Source: Mytilus californianus
Taxonomy: Eukaryota; Mollusca; Bivalvia; Mytilida; Mytilidae
Assembly (NCBI RefSeq): GCF_021869535.1
Contig: NW_026262712.1
Coordinates: 64,908,100 to 64,972,099, forward strand
Direction: 5' to 3'
DNA length: 64,000 nucleotides
Shown: positions 38,101-50,100 of the stretch, one piece after another
Position numbering within the stretch: the first letter of the stretch is position 1
How the letters are laid out: each line of letters begins with the position of its first letter
Made by a program: the position numbers and the translations under genes
Notes under the pieces: generated by a model
Told to the model about the DNA's origin: nothing
Database searches by the model: none
What the model saw: only the letters and a program-made list of their open reading frames with translations

Positions 38101-41100
38101 ATCCTTGTTTTGTATTCTCAGCACAAAGGCCACATATTTATATTCAAATATTTTGTACAAGGATTTGAAGTCAGTTTGATCAAAACAAGAGTTAACTTCA
38201 TCATACATTTAGTTGCCGTCAGAAAGATAATTGATAAATTTGTTAAGTTTTACTTTATGCTTTTATAATGGGGAAATGAAATTGTAACAATAACTGTTGT
38301 TTAGTTTTGGTAGCTGATTTTGAATAGCTTTGTTAGGCTAAGCAAAGATATATGTTTCTGGTTCTTTACGTTTCTGTATCTATATAATTTTTTATCGTAC
38401 AAAAATTTGTTTAGTTAAATAATTTCTGTTATTTCATTATGGGCATTTTTTTTGTGAGAAAAATTCCTGCAATCAGCAGATTTAAAAATTGATATGGATA
38501 AACCACTTTTCCCTACTGTTGGGATTAGGGTGCAGTACCAAACAGCTTCTTAAACCTTTTAATTTGATTTATTTATATTGGAAAGAAAGAATATAGTGAA
38601 TTATATATACAGTCAAATCTGCTATAAAGGTCACCCACTGTAGCCATATCTAAGCCATATCTAAGCATTTTGAACCTCAATTTTAAGGTCACTTCTCTTA
38701 TAAGGTCAGATTTCTCTGGTCCAGAAGAGGACATTAAAAACAGGTTTGGCTGTACTTGAGAATATGTTGGATTAATAAAGTATAAATGCATGTATCAGTG
38801 TATAAACCAGAAACATATAAGTTAGCCAAAGTTGCACTCTGTTTGAATATGCATTGTAACATTTTTTGTCTTGTTTTTCTGTGTAGTTTTACCATAGCAC
38901 AAATCTGTAGTGTCAAGTGCACAGTTATTGCTTGCATTAACTTTATTTACCCTTGTTTTATAGCTAAATTTGTTTTTATAAAAAACAGTCTTGTTTCAAT
39001 TTTTAATTTTAATATTTATTCATTATTAAAGCTGAAATACAGCTTTTTGTTAATATCTTTGTACACAACCTTGTGCACTTTTTTTGTTTCAAAAGTAAAG
39101 TATGAGATTTAGTTATTTAGTATATCAATATCAATTATAAAGTTCTCCCTATCTTATCTAAAAGGTTGAAAATTGAATAAGATGCTTAAGTTTGTTTTGT
39201 TTTTTTTTTCTTTTTCTCACTGATATGATGCTTAAATTTGCAAATATGAATTAAAATTTCTTTATTAATCTTTGGGACTATTTAGAGGTTTAATTATATG
39301 TTTTAGATACTAGAGAATGTTTTCAGTATATTTTCTATTCAAAGAGTTTAAAATAGAAATTTCATTTTCAAAATATTGATCTTTTAGAATTTGATAGCAA
39401 TAATTCTAGCTCTTAAAGATATTTTTTTGCTAACAAACAAAAAAATCGTTAGAAGCCCATACAAATATTTCATATTCATCTTATATAAAAATGTTTTCTC
39501 TGTCTTTGTAAAAAAGGAAAGATGTCATGATATGGTAAACAATAGAATCATAGAGATATGAATTATACTTTGAAAATCCTTCTGTTTATTGTTACTTAAC
39601 TGTCCTCTAGATAATAGCACTATACACACAAATTGCATGCAAGCATATGTAACGTTTTCTTCTAGGTGGACACTCTATTGGGAAAGGCACAGCACAAAAT
39701 CCTGAATTCGATCCTGACCTCACCAACACTCAAAGCACTAACAATACTAAAAAAACTGAAAACTCATCCAATTTTGATGACATTCAATCTACAGATTCGG
39801 GAATTCTGCATCCACATGAAAGTGATCTACTTAGAAGGAGACTGTCACAACAGAAGTCACCACCTGATCAAGACCAAATGTCACGAGACAGAGATCCAGG
39901 AGAAGATAATCCAAGTGACATGTTGAATGAGTTATCTACCCTTGGTCATGGGAAAGGTTCACCATATGTTAATGTTGACTCAATTGTTAGGTCTGATGAG
40001 AGAGAAATGGACCAACCTTCAGCATTTAGGCCTCTGTCAAGAAATATAAATGCCTCACCTAGATATGGACATGACTCTAGGCCAGAAGGTCATGAAAGGT
40101 CAAGGACTTCACAGAGTGAGAGTCTTCAAGATATGGACGAAACAGATATTAAGAAAAGGGGTTCAGTGGCTAGCTCTCAAGTATCAGAGCAGAGTCACAG
40201 AAGCTACAACAAGTTAACAGGTATCTTCAACACATAGAAAGGAACACAAAAATATTTGAGGAATTGCAGTGTTAATTCTTGAAAAAGGTTTACAGAATGC
40301 TACTAAAATCTTCACTACATTTAACATTGATATCCATTCCTAATGACAAAAAGAGCTTTTATGGAAATTTTGTATTAGTATGCTTTAAGCATATTTTTGT
40401 TTTTTTTTTTCTTCAAAAATAACATTTTAAACCCTATATATGATATTGCCTGAGAGAATTACAATGAACCACACAAGCACTAAGAAAATAATTTGACATA
40501 CCACTAGCATGTTTGTATATAGTGCATTAGAAGTTTGAATTTGTAATTGTAAATTTTGTTGTTGTCTTAGTGTTATTTTGATTACTTTTTGTTTATTATT
40601 TTTTTTTTATTGATGGTGTTAGTAATTCCCATAGTATGTAGTTGTACAGAGTATGTGGGAGTAGAATGTAGAATTAACCATCATTGAATGGAAATGATTT
40701 TTTTAACTCCATATGTTAGTATGTCTTGTTTCAAGTGCAAAGTTGAAAAACAATAAAAAAAAAATCTGGCCAAGACATGTTTGTCCTTTAAGAGTCTTAA
40801 CATTTGTATGTTGATATAAATAAGTTGATTTGAAATCTCAATCAATATTTACCTCTTTCTTAAATAAAACATCTCCAAATTACTTAAATGTTTAACCACA
40901 CCCGATCTGGTCAATTAATGTAATAACATATTTTGACTTTAGTGTTTATATAGAATGTATACAAGTCTATATTCCTTATTTTTGGTCATTATGGTACTTC
41001 TCGTGATTACTATCTTCTTTTAACGATGTAAACATTCCTGTCTCTTATTGAAATCATAATTAAGGAATCTGATCATAATTAAACCATTGTAAATAATTCA

Positions 41101-44100
41101 CATGAAAATCTGTAATTCTTATAGAATACACAGCATATTGTTAAAATCAGGTGAAACTTTTGAAGTTGTAGTTACAAAAGAATATTTAATTTTTATACGA
41201 CCGCAAAAATTGAAAATTTTTTGGTCGTATATTGGTATGACGTTGGCGTCGTCGTCGTCGTCGTTGTCGTCTGGCGTCGTCCGAAGACACATTGGTTTTC
41301 GCACTCTAACTTTAGTTTAAGTGAATGGATCTCCATGAAATTTTACCATAAGGTTCAATACCATGAAAGGAAGGTTGGGATTGATTTTGGGGGTTATGGT
41401 ACCAACAGTTAAGGAATAAGGGGCCAAAAAGGGGCCAACAATAAGCATTTTTGTAACTTCCAGACAATAACTTGTGTGTAAGTGTATGGATCTCTCTGAC
41501 ATTGTACCACAAGGTTCCATATCACAAAGGGAAGGCTGTAATTGATTTTGGGGGTAATTGCCTCAAAATGTTAGGAATTAGGGGCCAAAAAAGGGGCAAA
41601 AAACAAGCATTTTTCTAGTTTCATGACAATAACTTGTGTGTAAGTGTTTGGATATTTCTGAAATTGTACTACAAGGTTCCATATCACAAAGGGAAAGCTG
41701 GAATTGAGTTTGGGGGTAATTGCCCGAAACGTTTAGGAATTGGGGGCCAAAAAGGGGCCAAAAATAAGCATTTTTCTAGTTTCCAGACAATAACTTGTGT
41801 TCAAGTGTATGGATCTCTCTGAAATTGTACTGCAAGGTACCATACCACAAAGGGAAGGCTGAGATTGAGTTTGGGGGTGATGAATCAAAAGGGGGTTCAA
41901 AAAATTTTGGGGGGGGATTTTTTTTTTTCTTTTTTTCCTTTTTTTTTTCTTTTAAAATTTTCCATTTTAAGTTGATTATTTCTGATTTATATTTAAAAGC
42001 AAATAATAATGATATGGTAGGAGATACACACCAAACAGGATGTGTAAATTATTATATAATAAGTATTGTGCAATAGCAAGAAATTTTCAATTGCACAGTA
42101 TTGCACAATAGCAAGAAATCTTCAATTGCACAGTATTGCGCAATAGCAAGAAATCTTCAATTGCACAGTATTGCGCAATAGCAAGAAATATCCAATAGCA
42201 CAATATTGCGCAATAGCAAGAAATTGTCAATTGTACAGTATTGCGCAATAGCAAGAAATAATCAATTGCACAGTATTGTGCAAAAGAAGATACTTCGTAT
42301 AAATTGCTTATTTCTTGATCAATTTCAATGGGGTTTTATTCTTGAATTCTTGGGGTTCTTTAATATGCTGAATCTAACCGTGTATTAAGTTTTTGGATTT
42401 TGGGCCCCGTTTTTAAATTGGTCCACATTGAGGTCCAAAGGGTCCAAAATTTTACTTTGTTTGATTTCATCAAAAATTGAATTATTGGGGTTCTTTGATA
42501 TGCCGAATCTAACCGTGTATTTAGATTCTTAATTTTTGGTTCTGTTTTCAAATTGGTCTACATAAAGGTCCAAAGGGTCCAAAATTAAACTTAGTTTGAT
42601 TTCAACAAAAATTGAATATATGGGGTTCTTTGATATGCTGAATCTAACCATGTATTTAGATTTTTGATTATGGGCCCAGTTTTCGAGTTGGTCCAAATCG
42701 GGGTCCAAAATTAAACTTTGTTTGATTTCAACAAAAATTGAATATATGGGGTTCTTTGATATGCTGAATCTAACCATGTATTTAGATTTTTGATTATGGG
42801 CCCAGTTTTCAAGTTGGTCCAAATCGGGGTCCAAAATTAAACTTTGTTTGATTTCAACAAAAATTGAATATATGGGGTTCTTTGATATGCTGAATCTAAC
42901 CATGTATTTAGATTTTTGATTGTTGGGCCCCGTTATCAACTTTGTCCACATTGAGATCAAAAGGGTCCAAAATTAAACTTTGTTTGATTTCATCAAAAAT
43001 TGAATTTATGGGGTTCTTTGATATGCTGAATCTAACCATGTATTTAGATTTTTGATTATGGGCCCAGTTTTCAAGTTGGTCCAAATCGGGGTCCAAAATT
43101 AAACTTTGTTTGATTTCAACAAAAATTGAATATATGGGGTTCTTTGATATGCTGAATCTAACCATGTATTTAGATTTTTGATTATGGGCCCAGTTTTCAA
43201 GTTGGTCCAAATCTGGGTCCAAAATTAAACTTTGTTTGATTTCAACAAAAATTGAATATATGGGGTTCTGTAATATGCTGAATCTAACCGTGTATTAAGT
43301 TTTTGGATTTTGGGCCCCGTTTTTAAATTGGTCCACATTGAAGTCCAAAGGGTCCAAAATTTAACTTTGTATGATTTCATCAAAAATTGAATTATTGGGG
43401 TTCTTTGATATGCCGAATCTAACCGTGTATTTAGATTCGTAATTTTAGGTTCCGTTTTCAAATTGGTCTACATAAAGGTCCAAAGGGTCCAAAATTAAAC
43501 TTAGTTTGATTTTAACAAAAATTGAATTTTTAGGGTTCTTTGATATGCTGAATCTAAACATGTATTTAGATTTTTGATTATGGGCCCAGTTTTCAAGTTG
43601 GTCCAAATCGGGGTCCAAAATTAAACTTTGTTTGATTTCAACAAAAATTGAATATATGGGGTTCTTTGATATGCTGAATCTAACCATGTATTTAGATTTT
43701 TGATTATGGGCCCAGTTTTCAAGTTGGTCCAAATCGGGGTCCAAAATTAAACTTTGTTTGATTTCAACAAAAATTGAATATATGGGGTTCTTTGATATGC
43801 TGAATCTAACCATGTATTTAGATTTTTGATTGTTGGGCCCCGTTATCAACTTTGTCCACATTGAGATCAAAAGGGTCCAAAATTAAACTTTGTTTGATTT
43901 CATCAAAAATTGAATATATGGGGTTCTTTGATATGCTGAATCTAACCATGTATTTAGATTTTTGATTATGGGCCCAGTTTTCAAGTTGGTCCAAATCGGG
44001 GTCCAAAATTAAACTTTGTTTGATTTCAACAAAAATTGAATATATGGGGTTCTTTGATATGCTGAATCTAACCATGTATTTAGATTTTTGATTATGGGCC

Positions 44101-47100
44101 CAGTTTTCAAGTTGGTCCAAATCGGGGTCCAAAATTAAACTTTGTTTGATTTCAACAAAAATTGAATATATGGGGTTCTGTAATATGCTGAATCTAACCG
44201 TGTATTAAGTTTTTGGATTTTGGGCCCCGTTTTTAAATTGGTCCACATTGAAGTCCAAAGGGTCCAAAATTTAACTTTGTTTGATTTCATCAAAAATTGA
44301 ATTATTGGGGTTCTTTGATATGCCGAATCTAACCGTGTATTTAGATTCTTAATTTTAGGTTCCGTTTTCAAATTGGTCTACATAAAGGTCCAAAGGGTCC
44401 AAAATTAAACTTAGTTTGATTTTAACAAAAATTGAATTTTTAGGGTTCTTTGATATGCTGAATCTAAACATGTATTTAGATTTTTGATTATGGGCCCAGT
44501 TTTCAAGTTGGTCCAAATCGGGGTCCAAAATTAAACTTTGTTTGATTTCAACAAAAATTGAATATATGGGGTTCTTTGATATGCTGAATCTAACCATGTA
44601 TTTAGATTTTTGATTTTTGGGCCCTGTTATCATTTTTGTCCACATTGAGATCAAAAGGGTCCAAAATTAAACTTTGTTTGATTTCATCAAAAATTGAATT
44701 CTTGGGGTTCTTTGATATGCTGAATCTAACCATGTATTTAGATTTTGGATATTGGACCATAATAGGTGAATGTCCAATTTAAAATTTTTAAGTTCTTAGA
44801 CCACATTCATTCTGTGTCAGAAACCTATGCTGTGTCAAATATTTAATCACAGTCCAAATTCAGAGCTGTATCAAGCTTGAATGTTGTGTCCATACTTGCC
44901 CCAACTGTTCAGGGTTCGACCTCTGCGGTCGTATCAAGCTGCGCCCTGCGGAGCATTTTATTTATTTTTATATTAATAAACTTACTGTAAAGTGTAAACA
45001 TATGAGTATGTCAGACATAAATGATGGATGGAATTTTAGTGGAACTCTTGTTATGAATTAAACACATTAAATAACTTTTAGGTTTAAAACGCACTAATTA
45101 AATAACTTTTGAATTTAAACATGTTAATTGATAAAAAGATGGCTTGAAAAATCTTTTAATAAAACAAGAACAACTGCATGGAATAGAATTGTAAAAAAGA
45201 ATGATTTATTTATGAATTTTATTTTTTTCCAGGTGGTCCATTACGACCTGGTGGAAAGCAGCCTCCCAAATCTCTACCTCTGATACAAACTGTTAAAGAA
45301 CACCCTGATATGCCGGATTCTGATATCATTGTAAGTATATGTCATACTGTGGATTCATTACTATTCGTGGGATACCAATTTGTATGAATTCCGTGGGTAC
45401 AGGTGAACAACAAATTTAAATGTTCAATGAAATACAAATTTCTGAAAGGCTTATATGCAGACTTTGACACATTCCCCATTTCCATTCTCAATTTTATTAT
45501 GCAAAACCACAAAATCAAATATCCACGAAAATGCAAGTTTTTCACAATCTACAAAAATTAATATCCACGAAAATAAAAGGAGTCGACAGTATATGTTAAA
45601 CTCAAGTTAAGGACAATTATCAACTTGATATTGAGATGGTTTTCTGAAATTCATTATCATATACTTTTTAATAGGGGAGCCAGAGAATATTACAGAATTA
45701 TATTAAAATTTTGACACAGTTCAAATTAGAATATAAGATTGATGCTTTTCTAACATAAAAACTAATAATTGATTACATTGGGCAATTATGTACCAGTTAT
45801 CTCACACAACTATTTATTGTCTTTATTCTACATTTGCCACAATTATACAAACTGATATAAGAAATAAAATAACCTGATAATATATAATTAATACCATTTC
45901 TTTGCAGGAAACAAGGGAAATTCCAGACTTGCATGCCAAATATCCTGCCTTAAGTGGAACCAGACTTAGAATGAGTATATCTGCTGCTGATTTAATTGGA
46001 AAAACAGTAAGTTGTCAGGTTGGCTCTGACGTGTGTAGATCTGTTTGTCTGAAATCAGGAACCTGCAACTCTTTTCACACAAATTCTTACGATTAAAATT
46101 GATCATAAGTTGAACTGAAACATATGTATGTATGTAAAAATTTTTGGGAACAGAGCCTCTGGTCAGTTAAGGCTGTGGCTATATCTATGTGTTATCGGTC
46201 CTTTGGAGAATTTGGTGTTGATGGCAACTTATGTATAATCTCTTGTAAAGGTGAAAGTTTGATAAAGCTCTTTGTTTTTTAGACCTAAGATTTAGCTATT
46301 ATTTTAGGTCTTTTTTGGTCATATAGCTCTTCATCTGTTTCGGTTCTTATACATCCTTGGCATTCAAATATTAAATTTATAAAGCATAATTTAAATTTTT
46401 TACCCCTTGAATTTGAATAAAAAAGATTAATAAATATAGATGCTCACAAGATATGTCTGTCACTTATCAGTAGTTATATTTTCAATTATTTCTTACATGT
46501 TTGCTTTGGAGCTTCAAATTACTTGAATATTATGCAAAATTGCAAAAACTGCCTACAAAGACTCATTTTGTGACTGCGTCATTAATATTTATGTATGAAC
46601 CAATGTCTTACCCAAAAATATAAATTGCTACACATTGCCATCTATAAAAAATCTTAAATGTGGGTTTCTGTTGCTATAGCTTGTTATAAAATTCAATATT
46701 TCCTACTAAAGCTAAATTTAAACTTTATTAAATCGTAAGTTATAGAAGTATTTATAGCTGTTGTCTTTTTTTTAGCATGATGAATTAGTGCTATTGTTGA
46801 TACAGTTGAGGAGAGAATTCACAGCTTTGGAGAAAGTCAGGAATTATTATAGGGAACAGGTACAAAAGAAAAGATCAGCGGAGATTGCATATAGAAAAAT
46901 GTAAGTTGTACTGGTAGCATGAGAATTGTAAGAGACAGTGTAGAATTAAGGAAATCTAGTTTGCTAATGAGAATTCACCAGTGTCCAAATGACGTGAACA
47001 ACTATAGGTCACAGTACAGCCTTCAATAGTGAGCAAAACTCATACCACGAAGTAAGCTATAAATGGCCCCATGTAAAATAATTAAAAAAAAATCAATTCC

Positions 47101-50100
47101 TGATTTACTACAAATCAAAAGAAAAAAAGAGGACAGGAAGCCACCAACAACAACCACTGAAATACAGGCTCCTGTACAAGGTTTTCTTTTGTAGAGTCTT
47201 AAAATTGGGAAACAGTGAATACATGTACTAATTTCATTGTGAACCACACATTTCTTGAGTAACTTTCATCAGTATGCTCGAGACCAAAGTTGGAGAGAAT
47301 AAGCATAGAGATTTTAGAGCATAAAACAAAAAGGCATAAAAATAACAGCCAAAGTTTAAGGCATGTGTCATGTTGATATAAATGAAAAACCTTCAGGGTT
47401 TGACATAAGGTTATCACTTAAGTGCTGTTACTTAAATACTAAATACATTTGACAGTTAAAAAGAATGAACAAACTTCACCTAATTATTTTCAATTAGAAT
47501 AGTAACTTTTTACGATTGTAAATTATCAAAATAATCATTGCTGTTCTATTTTTCACCAATAGACACCTCATTCATGGGAAATTCTAATGTATGTTGTATG
47601 CACTTCAGCTATCAGAATTATTTTAAATGCCAAGAAATAAAAGAAAATCAATGGATAGCTTTCAGCCAAACTGTGAACATTATAAGTTAGATGAAAGTTT
47701 TTCTCTTATTAGATAGATTTTGTTATTATATGGTACTTATCTTTATAGGCAACAAGATTCTCACCAGCTAATAGATCCCAGACTGGAGGGTCAACATAAT
47801 GAATATGTGGAAATGAAATATCAAGGGGAGGAGTGTGATAAAAAGTTAGAAGTTTACAGACCTATTGTTAACCTTGTACATAATATGGTTAACATGGGCA
47901 GTCTATATGGAGGGGACAATTTAATGTTAGCCTCACAATATAGAAAGGTAAGTAAGACGTGTACAGACCTATTGTTAACCTTCTACATAATATGGTAAAC
48001 ATGGGTAGTGTTTATGTAGGGGAAAATTTAATGTTAGCCTCACAATATAGAAAGGTATGTTTATTGAGGATTTAATATGAAAAAAAGTTAGATTGATTGA
48101 TTTATTGGTGTTTAATGCTGCTTTAAGCACTCTTGGATATATTATGGCGAGCAGTTTTTATTGGTAGAGGAAGACGGTGAGAACCACAGGCCTTTGGTAG
48201 AAAACTGACAATCCTAGTCAATTAAGATAGTAGAACATACCTGCCATGAGCTAGTGATCATTATTTAGATCACTTGGCCTACCAGCCCCCTGAACAAAAA
48301 GAGAAGTGGGGTATGTGTCAATAAGGTAGCAACTCAATGATGCAGAAAATCAAAAGAAGGAAAGGGAAGCGAAATTCATTTTAGTCTAACAACATACAAA
48401 TATATGCTGTACTGTGGAGATTATATTTTAAATTTGCAATTTTTGGGTAGAGATTGCATGTTATGCAATCAAAACCCTATGGTACTGACTTGATATTTTA
48501 ATCTTCCAAGGTTTATCACTACTTTTGAGATGCACAAAATATAGTGCATTGATCATAACATTCTATACATGCTATCCATGAACATTTCCAGAAATTTATC
48601 AATGAAATATATGCTCTTGACATTCAAGTTACAAAATGATTTTATACTTGTCAAGAAAATTACATAACTTGTGCAAGATGCAGGAAACTATCTGTTCTAA
48701 AAACATCAATGATGTCATTGTTAAAGTAATCTTTAAAATTGGAGTTATCTTCCTCTGTCCATAATTGTACTTTATAAAATGCAGTGTTTAGTTTCACTTC
48801 CCACGGATGATTATATATAAATTAAAGCAATCTTTACCCTTCAGTGCTCACAAGCACTTTGATTATGAGGTTGACATTTGTGTAGGATAGAGGCATATGA
48901 GTTATATTTTTATTGATTAAAGACATAGCAAATACATATGAGGATAAAATAGAAATGTCATACTACATTGCTGCTTCTCCACTAAGCACCCGGAACTCAG
49001 GAGTAAAAGCAAAATCTGGTCAACTAGAGAGTCAGAAGAATGTGTCTGGTAGGGTGACATGTCTTCGTGGAGACTGTTACCTTTTGAGCTAGCGCATTAA
49101 AAATATGTCTCAGTGTGCCAGTCTAGCAAAAAAAAGGTTTCATATAAATTTCACATTACCATATCCTAGTCCTGATATGCATGTAATATTTACCGCTGGA
49201 TGTTGTACACCGATCAGTCATTGTCATATTACATAAGTATTTGATTGTCAAGAGTATTTCATTCATAGCTATATTATGTTTTTATGCCCCCTTTAGGGTC
49301 ATTATATTTTTCGGTCTGTGTGTCAGTTCGTCCGTCCCTCTGTCCCACTTCAGGTTAAATTTTGTGGTCGCTTCAGGTTAAAGTTTTTGGTCAAGGTAGT
49401 TTTTAATGAAGTTGAAGTTCAATCAACTTGAAACTTAGTACATATGTTCCCTATGATATGATCTTTCTAATTTTAATGCCAAATTAGAGTTTTGACCCCA
49501 ATTTCACAGTCCACTGAACATAGAAAATGAAAGTGCAAGTGGGGCATCTGTGTACTATGGAAACATTCTTGTTTCCTTCATTGATAAACTTGATTTTTCT
49601 TTACAGCATTTATTATCACCTGAACAAATGTCTCCTCCAAAGAAAATGATTGAGTTTTCAAGAAAACATCAAGAAGATACAATAGTACATCATATGAAAG
49701 AAGAGGTTGACCATTTGAAACGGGACCAAGTTGATTTGGAGGTATGGCTATTGATTTTGTATTGATCAGGGCTCCAAATTATATTTTAGTGGATTATGTC
49801 AATGTCAAATTGACAAAAAGACAAAATTACATTAGGGATGCAAAAGTTGAAATTAAGAAAAAAAAAATTGATTTTGGAAGTTACACCCATTCAAATAAGC
49901 ATCTACAGAAATATGCAATTCAAGCAATTACTTTTTGAAATATAAAAATTTTGTATTTGAAATTTAAATATAAATCAAATTGGGAAGAAGGAGACGTGTA
50001 AGTCTTCAGATACAATGTATTAAACAAGCAACAAGATGTGTTTATATTATTAAAGGGAAATAACTCACCTTCATCAACTTCTCTTGGTTTCAATGCTATA

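Larger units (their letters stand above)
41195..44965 (+). mobile_element. 3.8-kb composite element with inverted ends and three tandem arrays
   Basis: ATACGACCGCA at 41195-41205 and TGCGGTCGTAT at 44934-44944 are exact inverted motifs near the two ends. The 5' part has a GTC-repeat tract (41246-41280). Inside are a 161-bp array, a 35-bp array and a 126-136-bp higher-order array, listed separately. The end GCTGCGCCCTGCGGAGCATT is a repeat terminus I associate with mussels. No transposase or RT ORF is present. Confidence 0.75.
40221..45232 (+). other. 5.0-kb intron hosting a composite tandem-array element
   Basis: About three quarters of the intron is the element at 41195-44965. The parts outside it (40221-41194 and 44966-45232) are AT-rich; the first resembles a 3' UTR in composition but carries no proof of one. 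Many minus-strand ORFs of 60-143 codons between 42360 and 44654 arise from the stop-poor satellite and are not genes. Confidence 0.75.
47948..49606 (+). other. 1.7-kb intron with exon duplicate and three repeats
   Basis: Besides the duplicate at 47962-48054 it holds a SINE (48091-48290), a SINE fragment (48960-49115) and a tandem-core family member (49281-49574) that ends 33 bp before the next exon. The interval 48300-48955 shows no feature. Confidence 0.7.

Noticed and set aside
38035..39112. Plus-strand ORFs (77 and 108 codons) as small genes
   Set aside because: They have Phe/Ile/Cys/Tyr-rich composition typical of translated AT-rich intron and no recognisable motif.
42063..42297. CRISPR-like regular repeats
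   Set aside because: There are no unique spacers between repeats, the units are contiguous, and the DNA is clearly intron-containing animal sequence.
42360..44654. Eight or more minus-strand ORFs of 60-143 codons with repeated SISKNPIYSIFVEIK-type sequence
   Set aside because: They are the satellite read on a strand that lacks stops. Repetition follows the 910-bp period and crosses frames at monomer-length changes, and there is no start or splice context.
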